Source of the DNA: Opitutaceae bacterium
GTDB taxonomy: Bacteria > Verrucomicrobiota > Verrucomicrobiia > Opitutales > Opitutaceae
DNA length: 64,000 bases
Direction: 5' to 3'
Assembly (NCBI GenBank): GCA_028280945.1
Contig: JANQKV010000008.1
Location: 1-64,000 of the forward strand
Part shown: piece after piece, positions 35,668 to 43,641 of the stretch
Numbering within the stretch: position 1 is the first letter of the stretch
How the letters are laid out: every line of letters begins with the position of its first letter
The notes under the pieces: generated by a model
The model's input: only the letters and a program-made list of their open reading frames with translations
Told to the model about the DNA's origin: nothing
The model's database searches: none
Made by a program: the position numbers and the translations under genes

Positions 35668-35792
35668 GGAGTCGGCGGGAGCTCCGCAGGCAAAGCCCGT
35701 CGGCGACCGCTGGCAATCGCGGAACGCCGGCTTCGTCAAGCTAAGGCGGCCCCGTTGACATGTGACCCTCGAAGACTGATTCTTATCGGTTC

Positions 35793-36896
35793 ATGGCCGA
35801 ACCGTTCTCAGCAAAATTCGACAGTGTGGATGCCGCGATCCAGGACATCGCGGCGGGCAAACTCGTGATTGTAACCGACGACGAGGACCGGGAAAACGAA
35901 GGCGATCTCGTGATGGCGGCGTCGAAAGCGACGCCTGAAACGATCAACATGATGATTCGTTACGGAAGCGGCATTGTGTGCGTGCCCACGGTCGAACCCC
36001 AACTCATGCGCCTCGGCCTCGGGCCGATGGTGGCGCGTAACCGCGAATCCCATCGCACCGACTACACGGTGAGCGTTGATGCCGCCGACGGGGTGACCAC
36101 CGGGATCAGCGCCTATGACCGCGCCGTCACCGTCAAGCTGCTCAGCAACGACCAAACAACTTCGGACCAGTTGGTGCAGCCCGGACACGTTTTTCCGTTG
36201 CGGGCGCGACCGGGCGGAGTCCTGGAACGGGCGGGGCATACCGAGGCTGCCGTCGATCTGGCTGTCCTTGCCGGGCTGCATCCCAGCGGCGTGATCTGTG
36301 AACTGGTCAACGAGGACGGTTCGATGCAGCGCCTGCCCGAACTCATGAAGTTCAAGGAGCAGTTCGGCCTGAAGATTATCTCCATCGCGCAGCTAATCGA
36401 ATACCGGGCTCACCGTGAACAACTGGTGGAGCAGGTCTGCGTGGAGCCCTTTGAGTCGGAGTTTGGCTCGTTCACGGCCCATGTGTTCAAGAGCCGGTTG
36501 GGTGATCGTCATCACGTCGCTTTGGTCTGCGGTGAGATTGGCCCGGAACCGACGCTGGTGCGGGTGCACAGTGAGAATCTTTTGACCGACGTTTTTCGCA
36601 CCAAACACAACAAGGGTTTGGGCATGGTGGACGTGGCCATGCGACGGGTTGCCGAAGCGGGCAGGGGCGTGGTGCTCTACATGAATCCTGACCAATCGGC
36701 CCAGCTCATGATCGAACGGCTCAAGGCGGGCGCCGATGGCGCCACCGTGCGGATGAGCTTCCGCGACTACGGCCTGGGGGCCCAGATCCTGCGCCTGTTG
36801 GGCCTTGAGCAGATCCGGCTTCTGTCCAACAGCCAGCGCAAGGTGGTGGGGCTTGACGGCTACGGCCTGGAGATCGTCGAGCAGGTTCCGCTTTAG
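35793..36896 (+). CDS. ribB: DHBP synthase with degenerate GTP cyclohydrolase II-like domain
   Basis: The N-terminal half is a 3,4-dihydroxy-2-butanone 4-phosphate synthase: DDEDRENEGDLV (residues 29-40), HRTDYTVSVDA and RAGHTEAAVDL, making one of the two riboflavin precursors. The C-terminal half is homologous to GTP cyclohydrolase II, but its active site is eroded. Around 257-268 it reads RVHSENLLTDVF with no zinc Cys where RVHSECLTGDVF is expected, and the following C-x-C and RQEGRGIG motifs are absent (LYMNPDQS at 295-302). The GTP-cyclohydrolase reaction therefore probably needs another gene. It lies 80 bp upstream of ribH and nusB. Confidence 0.92.
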   Translation: MAEPFSAKFDSVDAAIQDIAAGKLVIVTDDEDRENEGDLVMAASKATPETINMMIRYGSGIVCVPTVEPQLMRLGLGPMVARNRESHRTDYTVSVDAADGVTTGISAYDRAVTVKLLSNDQTTSDQLVQPGHVFPLRARPGGVLERAGHTEAAVDLAVLAGLHPSGVICELVNEDGSMQRLPELMKFKEQFGLKIISIAQLIEYRAHREQLVEQVCVEPFESEFGSFTAHVFKSRLGDRHHVALVCGEIGPEPTLVRVHSENLLTDVFRTKHNKGLGMVDVAMRRVAEAGRGVVLYMNPDQSAQLMIERLKAGADGATVRMSFRDYGLGAQILRLLGLEQIRLLSNSQRKVVGLDGYGLEIVEQVPL

Positions 36897-36976
36897 AGAT
36901 TGCGGAAACCGGCCTCAGCCCTGAGCAACATCGGTTCCGGTTTACCCAACAGTTTTTTCAACATCCCTCGTCCATC

Positions 36977-37450
36977 ATGAGTCTCGATTCACCCACTGCG
37001 CTTACTTTCGACGGCACCGGCCTGCGTGTGGGGCTGGTGGCGGCTCGGTTTAACCAACGCTACGTGGACGGCCTGATTAAAAATGCCACGGGTACCCTGC
37101 ATGAAGCCGGGGTGGCGGAGGATGCCATCCGCGTCATTCGGGTTCCGGGAAGCGGGGAGTTGCCCACCGGCGTGCAGTTGCTGCTCCAGGGGGGCGGACT
37201 CGACGTGGTGATCGCCCTGGGGGTGGTGATCAAGGGTGGAACCCTGCACGACCAGCTGGTGGCCGAAGCGGCCCAAACGGGACTTCTGCGGGTATCGCTC
37301 GACACCGGGGTGCCGGTCATTGCGGGGGTCGTCACGGCGAATGACAACACCCAGGCCGAGGACCGTTGCCTCGGTTCGATCAATCGCGGCGCGGAATTTG
37401 CTCGGGGAGCCTTGGAGATGGCCCTCCTCAAGAAAGATCTTTCCCCATGA
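36977..37450 (+). CDS. ribH: 6,7-dimethyl-8-ribityllumazine synthase
   Basis: RibH condenses the butanone phosphate from DHBP synthase with the ribityl-pyrimidine to form lumazine, the riboflavin precursor. The 157-residue protein has the RFNQRYVDGLIKNATGTL N-terminal region, VPGSGELPTGVQLLL, ALGVVIKGGTLHDQLV with the catalytic His, and GAEFARGALEMALL. The IKGGTLHDQLV segment departs from the usual GETxHFDYV, but the His is kept. Its stop overlaps the nusB start (ATGA). It sits in a rib-nusB cluster, a common arrangement. Confidence 0.94.
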   Translation: MSLDSPTALTFDGTGLRVGLVAARFNQRYVDGLIKNATGTLHEAGVAEDAIRVIRVPGSGELPTGVQLLLQGGGLDVVIALGVVIKGGTLHDQLVAEAAQTGLLRVSLDTGVPVIAGVVTANDNTQAEDRCLGSINRGAEFARGALEMALLKKDLSP

Positions 37451-37899
37451 GCAAAGCGATTTTCGCCCAGCGCCGCGATGGCCGCATCGCCGCGGTTCAG
37501 TTTCTCTATGCCTGGAGTCTCAACCCTCCGCGCAACCTTGCCGAAGACCTGCGGCAGTTTTTCAACGGCATTGAGACGACCGAGAAGCCGCGCGATCATT
37601 ACCACTACGCAGAAGAACTCATCAATGGCGCGATCACCCGGCAGTCGGAGGTCGATGCCCGGATTCGACAACTCGCCCACAACTGGGAGTTTGATCGGAT
37701 CGCCCGCATCGATCTGGCGATTCTGCGCATGGCCATTTACGAGATGCTCCATCGCAAGGACATCCCGCCAATCGTGTCGATCAATGAGGCGATTGACCTC
37801 TCCAAGCAGTTTTCCACGGCCGACTCCAAACGTTTTGTGAACGGCATCCTCGACCGCCTGAAAGACCAACTCGGCCGCGACGCCCGAAAGGCGGAGTAG
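37447..37899 (+). CDS. nusB: Transcription antitermination protein NusB
   Basis: NusB binds boxA RNA together with S10 in rRNA antitermination. The 150-residue all-helical protein has RRDGRIAAVQFLYAWSL at its start and the conserved C-terminal helices WEFDRIARIDLAILRMAIYE, IPPIVSINEAIDLSKQFS and KRFVNGILDRL. Its ATG overlaps the ribH stop by four bases. After its stop the spacer leads straight into the inverted-repeat element that frames the GxxExxY gene. Confidence 0.95.
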   Translation: MSKAIFAQRRDGRIAAVQFLYAWSLNPPRNLAEDLRQFFNGIETTEKPRDHYHYAEELINGAITRQSEVDARIRQLAHNWEFDRIARIDLAILRMAIYEMLHRKDIPPIVSINEAIDLSKQFSTADSKRFVNGILDRLKDQLGRDARKAE

Positions 37900-37914
37900 G
37901 GACTGATTCGAATC

Positions 37915-38333
37915 TGGAAATCAGGAACTCAGGAATGGGGGAGCTGGGTAACAAAGCGCTAAGCGGCAGGGTGATTGATGCCGAGATAACGGTGCACAGG
38001 GAACTGGGTCCGGGTTTCTGGGAATCGGTGTATGAGCTGGCGCTGGTACATGAGCTGAGAAAGCGTGGAATCGAGTTTCGGCGCCAGGTCAGCGTGCCAA
38101 TCCTTTACATGGTGAAGAAGTGGGAGAGCACCGTCTCGACCTATTGGTTGAGGGCGAGCTTGTGGTGGAGCTCAAAGCCATCAAGGAGCTTGAAGACGTC
38201 CATTTTGCCATTGGTCGATCATACCTCAAGGCATGTAGTTTAACCAACGGGTTGATTCTGAATTTTGCCCCCATGCCATTAACGATAAAGTGTATTGGCC
38301 GCAGCGGATGACCACCTGACTTCCTGATTTCCA
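37915..38333. repeat. Inverted-repeat unit framing the GxxExxY gene
   Basis: A 19-bp arm (TGGAAATCAGGAACTCAGG, 37915-37933) is matched in reverse complement by 38315-38333, with 17 of 19 bases identical. The 419-bp unit contains only the GxxExxY gene, whose ATG starts two bases after the left arm and whose stop lies just before the right arm. No target duplication was recognised. The arms could be ends of a mobilised cassette or paired dispersed repeats. Confidence 0.6.
37935..38311 (+). pseudogene. Frameshifted GxxExxY protein (PDDEXK-like)
   Basis: The first frame encodes MGELGNKALSGRVIDAEIT and HRELGPGFWESVYELALVHE, which contains the signature G-x-x-E-x-x-Y (GFWESVY). After residue about 58 it falls out of frame. 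The family continuation (GEHRLDLLVEGELVVELKAI, then ACSLTNGLILNF) is in the +1-shifted frame from about 38120 to 38311. A single missing base near 38109-38111, where TACATGGT would be TACCATGGT, restores one reading frame of about 125 residues. The family resembles PDDEXK nucleases; its role is unknown. It lies between nusB and ftsY and is framed by inverted repeats. A sequencing error is the alternative to a real mutation. Confidence 0.85.
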
Positions 38334-38347
38334 AATTTCACCTTTCA

Positions 38348-39268
38348 ATGCTCGGTATTTTCAAAAAATTTAAGGACGGATTTTCGAAAACCGTCTCGGC
38401 CATTGGCCAGACGACACGAGGGCTTTTCAGCGGACGTAAAATTGACGCGGGTTCCTTGAACGAACTCGAAGAAGCGCTCTACACCGCTGACTTTGGCGTC
38501 GAGACGACAGAGGAGATTCTCGACGAGATCAAGAAAGCCTACCGCAAGGACTCGGGTCTCAAGGGCCAGGAAGCCGCCGCTATCGGTGCCGCCGTGCTCG
38601 AGCGGCTCCTCGAAGGCAGCGAAGGACAAATCACGCCCGCGGCCGAATCACCCACGGTGGTCGCCCTGATCGGAGTGAACGGCTCCGGCAAGACCACCAG
38701 TGCGGCCAAGCTCGGCCACCTGCTCAAAAACGACGGGCAATCCGTCATGTTGGCCGCCTGCGACACCTTCCGGGCCGCCGCGGTTGATCAGCTCAAGTCG
38801 TGGGCCACGCGGCTCGACCTGCCGATCGTTGCGAGCCACACCGGCGCTGATGCGGCTGCAGTGGCTTACGATTCCTGGCAGGCGGCCAAATCCCGCGGTT
38901 GTGACACCCTGCTCGTCGATACCGCCGGTCGTCTCCACACCAAGTCCAACCTGATGGATGAGTTGGCCAAGATCCGTCGCGTGCTGCAGAAGCACGACGA
39001 AAGCGCGCCGCATCACTCCTGGCTTGTGGTGGATGGATCCCTTGGCTCCAACTCCATTGAGCAGGCCAAGGCCTTTCACCAGAGTTTTGGCCTCACGGGA
39101 CTTATCGTGACCAAGCTGGATGGCACGTCCCGCGGCGGAGCCATCGTGGGCATCTGGCGCGAGCTCAAACTGCCGATTTTCTTCCTCGGCCTGGGTGAAC
39201 AACCCGACGACCTGCAGCCGTTCAACGCCCACAGTTACGCCCGGGCAGTATTCGGTTTGGAGGAGTAA
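38348..39268 (+). CDS. ftsY: Signal recognition particle receptor FtsY
   Basis: FtsY is the SRP receptor GTPase that brings ribosome-nascent chain complexes to the membrane. The 306-residue protein has a short N domain (no acidic A domain) and the SRP-type G domain: GVNGSGKTTSAAKLG (P-loop), DTFRAAAVDQLKSWA, DTAGRLHTKSNLMDEL, TKLDGTSRGG and FLGLGEQPDDLQPF. The segment VDGSLGSNSIEQAKAF replaces the usual DATTGQNA form. The lack of the A domain is common. It lies 15 bp after the inverted-repeat unit and 65 bp before deoC. Confidence 0.95.
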   Translation: MLGIFKKFKDGFSKTVSAIGQTTRGLFSGRKIDAGSLNELEEALYTADFGVETTEEILDEIKKAYRKDSGLKGQEAAAIGAAVLERLLEGSEGQITPAAESPTVVALIGVNGSGKTTSAAKLGHLLKNDGQSVMLAACDTFRAAAVDQLKSWATRLDLPIVASHTGADAAAVAYDSWQAAKSRGCDTLLVDTAGRLHTKSNLMDELAKIRRVLQKHDESAPHHSWLVVDGSLGSNSIEQAKAFHQSFGLTGLIVTKLDGTSRGGAIVGIWRELKLPIFFLGLGEQPDDLQPFNAHSYARAVFGLEE

Positions 39269-39332
39269 GTCGCTCAACGATCAGTCAGCCGGCGGGTGTA
39301 ACCGGAGTCGTCGCCCGGCTACGTCTTTTGCC

Positions 39333-40130
39333 ATGACCTCCTCCCCCTCAGACGTCTCCGTCACCGATGTGGCGCGCATGATCGATCATTCGCTGCTACA
39401 CCCCACGCTCACCCCGGCCCAGTTGCAGGAGGGCTACGCGTTGGCCGCCAGGTATGGTTGCGCGACGGTTTGTGTGCAGCCCATGTCCGTGGTCGCGGCG
39501 AAGGCGGCACTCGAAGGCAGCGAAACCGAGGTGTGCGCGGTCGCTGGTTTTCCGCAGGGGGCCAACTGCCTCGAAACCAAGGTTGCAGAGGCCGAACGCT
39601 CCATCGCCGAAGGCGCAACCGAGATCGATGTTGTCATCAATGCGGGTCTCACCCTCGGGGGGCATTGGGACATTATTCAGCGCGAGGTCGAGGTGGTGAA
39701 TGCCGCCTGCGTGCGGGATGGTGCCATCCTCAAGGTGATCTTCGAAAACGATTTTCTGGAGAACGAGCACATCATCAAGCTGTGTGAGATCTGCACGGCT
39801 GCTGAAGTGGCTTTTGTGAAGACCTCCACCGGCTACGGCATGGTGAAGCAACCCGACGGCTCCTACAGCTATAAGGGTGCGACCCATGAGCACCTTAAAC
39901 TCATGCGCGAACACAGCGGTCCCAATGTGCAGATCAAGGCCGCCGGCGGCGTTCGCACGCTCGACGACACCCTCGCGGTGCGTGCCTTGGGTGTAACACG
40001 GATTGGTGCCACCGCGACGGCTGCAATTGTGCAGGCCGCCATCGACCGAGGCATGCCGGGGCCGATTCCCGCTGGACTGACCAATGGCAGCAGCACCGCC
40101 CATCCGAATGGCGATGCTCCCGGTTATTGA
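39333..40130 (+). CDS. deoC: Deoxyribose-phosphate aldolase
   Basis: DeoC splits 2-deoxyribose 5-phosphate into acetaldehyde and glyceraldehyde 3-phosphate in nucleoside salvage. The 265-residue TIM-barrel protein contains MIDHSLLHPTLTPAQL, AVAGFPQGANCLETK, EIDVVINAGLTLGG, the Schiff-base lysine in FVKTSTGYGM, and IKAAGGVRTLDDTLA. The ATG at 39333 gives the normal N-terminus; a longer upstream frame overlaps ftsY. It converges with the next gene, with six bases between the stops. Confidence 0.95.
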   Translation: MTSSPSDVSVTDVARMIDHSLLHPTLTPAQLQEGYALAARYGCATVCVQPMSVVAAKAALEGSETEVCAVAGFPQGANCLETKVAEAERSIAEGATEIDVVINAGLTLGGHWDIIQREVEVVNAACVRDGAILKVIFENDFLENEHIIKLCEICTAAEVAFVKTSTGYGMVKQPDGSYSYKGATHEHLKLMREHSGPNVQIKAAGGVRTLDDTLAVRALGVTRIGATATAAIVQAAIDRGMPGPIPAGLTNGSSTAHPNGDAPGY

Positions 40131-40136
40131 GTCTGA

Positions 40137-40778
40137 TTATCTACGGCCCGGTTTGCTCCAGCCGCCCATGCTCATCATCAGGAACCCGAGGAAAGCGGCG
40201 TTGCTGGGCGCGAGCACCGGATCCACGCGGGATCTCATATCGAACACGGCGTTGCGGTAACCGTCATAAAATTCCCATGTGGGAGAGGGTTTGTAGGTCA
40301 GGCCTTCGATTTCGAAGTGATCGATCACCCCTTTGGCCGTGGTGGGTTTGACGAAAACCTCGTCCCGGGGCCGGTAGTAGTTGGGCAGGATGGTGATGAG
40401 GGACCACTTTGCCAGTTTGTGCGGTTTTAAGGTGGCGACCAACATTTCGAAACCTTTGCGGCGGCTGCCGTGCAGGAACTTTTTCATGCCGTCCGCCAAA
40501 GTGTCGCGCTCAATGGTGCCCATGCTGCGCACGGTGTCACGAAACCTGGGCTTCTCGAAGAGGGAGACCAGGGAGGATTTGCTCACCAGCTTGATTATCT
40601 GCTCGGTGACCTCGGCGGGGTCATTAAACTTGGCCTTGGCCAGGTGTTCCCTGGCGGCGGCAGTCATTTGGTCCACCTTGTGTTTCTTCGCGACCGCCTC
40701 GAACTCGGGGTGGTCGAATCCACCGGGGTAGGTTTTGAGAAACGACTCCTCGGCCGCCTTGAGCTTTTTGAGGTTCAT
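40137..40778 (-). CDS. Conserved hypothetical, 213 residues
   Basis: The protein is mostly helical and charged at the start (MNLKKLKAAEESFLKTYPGG). It contains KPTTAKGVIDHFEIEGLTYK and SPTWEFYDGYRNAVFDM in the C-terminal half and ends in a Met/Gly-rich FLGFLMMSMGGWSKPGRR. No signal peptide or long membrane segment is clear. I do not recognise a named family. It is isolated between deoC (convergent) and the terminator of the metal island. Confidence 0.7.
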   Translation of the reverse strand: MNLKKLKAAEESFLKTYPGGFDHPEFEAVAKKHKVDQMTAAAREHLAKAKFNDPAEVTEQIIKLVSKSSLVSLFEKPRFRDTVRSMGTIERDTLADGMKKFLHGSRRKGFEMLVATLKPHKLAKWSLITILPNYYRPRDEVFVKPTTAKGVIDHFEIEGLTYKPSPTWEFYDGYRNAVFDMRSRVDPVLAPSNAAFLGFLMMSMGGWSKPGRR

Positions 40779-40822
40779 AACGCGCTATCGCGAAACGAAT
40801 CCCCTGGTTTATCAATTCGGAA

Positions 40823-40857
40823 AGCAACCCGGTGTTCCGGACGAACACCGGGTTGCT
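40823..40857 (-). terminator. Strong hairpin after the metal-island operon
   Basis: A 15-bp perfect stem (AGCAACCCGGTGTTC with its complement) and a 5-nt loop lie 10 bp past the stop of the last TonB-receptor gene, read on the minus strand. The following T-run is short, so termination may be partial or only mRNA protection. It marks the end of the nine-gene block. Confidence 0.7.
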
Positions 40858-40867
40858 GATTCTGAAA

Positions 40868-43060
40868 TCAGAAACTCATCCGCACGCTCAGGCTGACGTT
40901 GCGGCCGGGGAGGGGCGCAATGTCCTTGAGGAAGGATGTGTGCATCCGGGCTTCACTGTCGGTCAGGTTGTGGCCGCGCAGCAGGAGGTCCCACGTGGTG
41001 TTGCCCGTGACAAAACGATAGGCGGCATAGGCCGACCACAATTCGTAAGCATCGGTGGGGAGCTCATCCGGGGCGAGGTCATCCTGGCCTTCGGCGAAGA
41101 TGATCTCGGTGCCCAGTCGCAGCGCTTTGTATTCCCATTCTGCTCCCGCCCGGTAGCGCATCGGCGGAATTCGCGGCAGGTAGGTATTGTCGGTTCGGTT
41201 CTCGGCGTGGACGAAATCCAAGCCAAAGGTGAGATCGAGATGGTTGTTCTCGGTCTCGAGGACATGCAGCATGCCGGTGGCCTCCACTCCATAGAAGCGG
41301 GCGTCGCGCTGGGTAAACACATATACCGGGAGCTCATCCTCTTCCTCGCCCGTCGGGTCTTCGTAAATGTAACCGTCGAAGTCGTTGGCGAAGGCGGTCA
41401 GCACGCCGGAGAACAATTCCCCGCTCTTGCGCAGGCTTACGTCGATTCCGAGTGATTGCTCGTTGTCGAGCGTGGGGTCGCCGATTTCGTAGGCATTCGT
41501 TCCGATGTGCGGACCGTCGGCAAACAATTCCTGGGCAATGGGCACCCGTTCGGTCAGCGACAGCGAAGTCGCGATGCTCCAGTCCTCGGAGATCGTGTGC
41601 ACCACACCGAAAGACGTTGCCCAGCCGGTGCCATCCGCGTCACGCCCCGTGCCGTCGTTGACCGAAATGGATTGAGAATCCACGCGTGCACTGAGTTGGA
41701 AGATGTTGGGGCCGGATTCGAGCTCCTCAAAAATCATCAGGGAGAGAATCTCAGTTTCGGTGGGCGGCACAAACGCCTCGGCGCCGACCGCATCGAAATC
41801 GGAGAAACTCCACTCCAAGCCAATGGCACCCTGCCAGTTGCCCCAGGGTTGATGCAGGGCGTCGATCCGAATGTCGTAGCCTTCATTGGTGAAGACGGTG
41901 CCCACCTCGTCGCCCTCGAGTTCGGTGTGCTCGTAATCGGCGAAGGCGGCTTGCCAGCGGAGGGCTTGCAGGCCCGCGAACGGTTCCCGCGCCTCGCCCG
42001 CGAGTTCGAAGCGACGCTGCTCCAGGTCGATGGAAACCAGTTCCTCTTCCCCGTGGCCGTGTTCGTCTTCGTGCTCGTCCTCCTCATGGTGCTCCTCGTC
42101 TTCGTCGTGGTGTTCCTCGTCCTCCTCGTGGCCATGCTCGTGGCTGTGGGCACCCGGGGGGATGCCGTATTTGGAGTCATACATGCTGAAGGAAGCGCCG
42201 ACGTAACCGTTGTCGGTAATCCAGCTCAGGCCAAATGCGCCACCGCTGGTCTCAACAAATGAATTCGGCACGGTGCCAAAGGCCTCCTCCTCCTCTTCGT
42301 GCTCGTGTTCGTCATCATGGTGTTCGTCTTCGTCGTGTTCCTCGTCCTCGTGCTCGTCGTGGTGTTCCTCTTCCTCTTCGAGCGCTTCCAAACGGCGCAG
42401 GTATTTGCTCTCGGCGAACCCGGGGATGTCGATGTCTTCGGTTTCCCGGTAAAACGTGTCAAAGTGCCAGGCGAGTTGGCCGATCGCGCCTTCGAGCACC
42501 ACACCACCGGACAGTTCTTCGTCGACCGATCCCACCCGGCCTTCGATCCGCCCTTGCACGCCCTCGTCGGGCAGGGAGGTATGGATGCGGTGGGTGACGA
42601 CGTTGACCGCGCCGCCGATGGCCGAGCCCCCTTGCAGCAGGGCCGCGGGGCCGCGAGTGATCTCGACGCGTTCGATGAGCAGGGGATCCATGGAAATCGC
42701 GTGGTCGGGACTGATGGTCGAGGCATCGATGACATCAGAACCGTTTTGCAGGACGGCGATGCGGGGCCCGGCCATGCCGCGGATGACGGGGCGGCCGGCA
42801 CCCGGGCCAAAATAGGTGGAGCTGACGCCGGGCTCCTGGGCAACGAGATCGCCGAGGTTAAGCGCTTGGCGCAGGTCAAGGGCTTCACCTCCGAGCACGC
42901 TCGTAGGCTGGGCAATTTCAGATTGGCTGCGGGCATAAGGATGCGTGGTCACTTCGAATTCGTCGAGGTGCACGGGATCATCCACCGGCAGTTGGGGGGT
43001 GGTTTGGGCGAGGACCAAGGTGGCGGCACCCAAAGGTATAAGGGAGAAAAGTGATTTCAT
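40868..43060 (-). CDS. TonB-dependent receptor with His/Asp/Glu loops (ZnuD-like, copy 1)
   Basis: This 730-residue outer-membrane receptor has a signal peptide (MKSLFSLIPLGAATLVLAQ), a plug domain with LGDLVAQEPGVSSTYFGPG and RPVIRGMAGPRIAVLQNG, and a 22-strand barrel ending in a terminal aromatic (SLSVRMSF). Two barrel loops are made almost only of His, Asp and Glu, at about 42037-42150 and 42274-42390. Such loops are typical of ZnuD-type zinc importers, so zinc or another soft metal is the likely cargo. It is about 75% identical by eye to the next receptor gene. The start at 43060 is set by the signal peptide. It closes the operon. Confidence 0.93.
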   Translation of the reverse strand: MKSLFSLIPLGAATLVLAQTTPQLPVDDPVHLDEFEVTTHPYARSQSEIAQPTSVLGGEALDLRQALNLGDLVAQEPGVSSTYFGPGAGRPVIRGMAGPRIAVLQNGSDVIDASTISPDHAISMDPLLIERVEITRGPAALLQGGSAIGGAVNVVTHRIHTSLPDEGVQGRIEGRVGSVDEELSGGVVLEGAIGQLAWHFDTFYRETEDIDIPGFAESKYLRRLEALEEEEEHHDEHEDEEHDEDEHHDDEHEHEEEEEAFGTVPNSFVETSGGAFGLSWITDNGYVGASFSMYDSKYGIPPGAHSHEHGHEEDEEHHDEDEEHHEEDEHEDEHGHGEEELVSIDLEQRRFELAGEAREPFAGLQALRWQAAFADYEHTELEGDEVGTVFTNEGYDIRIDALHQPWGNWQGAIGLEWSFSDFDAVGAEAFVPPTETEILSLMIFEELESGPNIFQLSARVDSQSISVNDGTGRDADGTGWATSFGVVHTISEDWSIATSLSLTERVPIAQELFADGPHIGTNAYEIGDPTLDNEQSLGIDVSLRKSGELFSGVLTAFANDFDGYIYEDPTGEEEDELPVYVFTQRDARFYGVEATGMLHVLETENNHLDLTFGLDFVHAENRTDNTYLPRIPPMRYRAGAEWEYKALRLGTEIIFAEGQDDLAPDELPTDAYELWSAYAAYRFVTGNTTWDLLLRGHNLTDSEARMHTSFLKDIAPLPGRNVSLSVRMSF

Positions 43061-43179
43061 GTCAGGCAGCAGAAGGGGCGCACATGGATTAAGCGTGCGC
43101 AGGTTTGAGCAAAAACGAGTGGTCGCCTGCTGGAGCCCCGTTTGGGCGGCGATCACCTCGGGAGGGAGGGATTATTTGC

Positions 43180-43497
43180 TCAGCCCAACGGGGGGGCCCG
43201 GCCCGGCGGGCGCAGGTGCTTGTTCTCTCCCACCCACACATCGTGGGTCTGGACCCTTTCCGCCGTGACCACGGTCGCCAATAAACTGACCTGCAATTCC
43301 AAGACGTCGGAAAGCACGCCGTCGGCGAAGACTTCCACCACACAGTGGTGGTCGGCCTCATGCGCATCGTTGTGCACATGTGCGTGGGCGGTGGGAGAAA
43401 AATACAGCGCTCCGATCCAGACGACGCCCAATGCCAACACGGCCCCCAGTGCGGCGAGGCGCGGGCGAAGGCGGTGCTTCTGGAGTTTTCGGATCAT
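43180..43497 (-). CDS. Small His-rich secreted protein, module copy 1
   Basis: The 105-residue protein has one hydrophobic N-terminal segment (AALGAVLALGVVWIGALYFS) followed by AHAHVHNDAHEADHHCVVEV, a cluster of His with one Cys. FADGVLSDVLELQVSLLA comes next, and a basic proline-rich tail (KHLRPPGRAPPLG). The His/Cys cluster predicts metal binding in the periplasm. It lies 119 bp upstream of receptor copy 1 on the same strand. A near-paralogue precedes receptor copy 2, so the protein-receptor pair is a duplicated unit. No named family is certain; it resembles the small DUF2946-like proteins found beside metal genes. Confidence 0.8.
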   Translation of the reverse strand: MIRKLQKHRLRPRLAALGAVLALGVVWIGALYFSPTAHAHVHNDAHEADHHCVVEVFADGVLSDVLELQVSLLATVVTAERVQTHDVWVGENKHLRPPGRAPPLG

Positions 43498-43641
43498 CGC
43501 GAGATTCCAACCGATAGTCTCCCGCGGCTATGTCAATGTTCCTCGGATTTCTCCTTCCGGTGCCGATTTCCGTTCTCCGGTGGCCGCGAGCGGCCTCAGG
43601 ACAAGGCGCACTCACGGCACGGAGGGAACTAATGGGATGTT

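Noticed and set aside
35668..35792. FMN riboswitch upstream of the DHBP synthase gene
   Set aside because: The gap is short and none of the conserved FMN-element words were found.
36897..36976. Possible terminator or FMN riboswitch between the ribB-type gene and ribH
   Set aside because: Only a weak GGAAACCGG/CCGGTTT pairing with a long loop is present, and the gap is too short for an FMN aptamer.
42037..42390. Repetitive CTCGTCTTCGTGG-like DNA that might be a CRISPR or tandem-repeat array
   Set aside because: There are no constant repeats and spacers; it is codon-level low complexity for His/Asp/Glu loops of the receptor.
43498..43641. TTGACA on the minus strand before the small His-rich gene as a sigma-70 promoter
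   Set aside because: No -10 box at a suitable spacing was found, so it was not listed as a feature.
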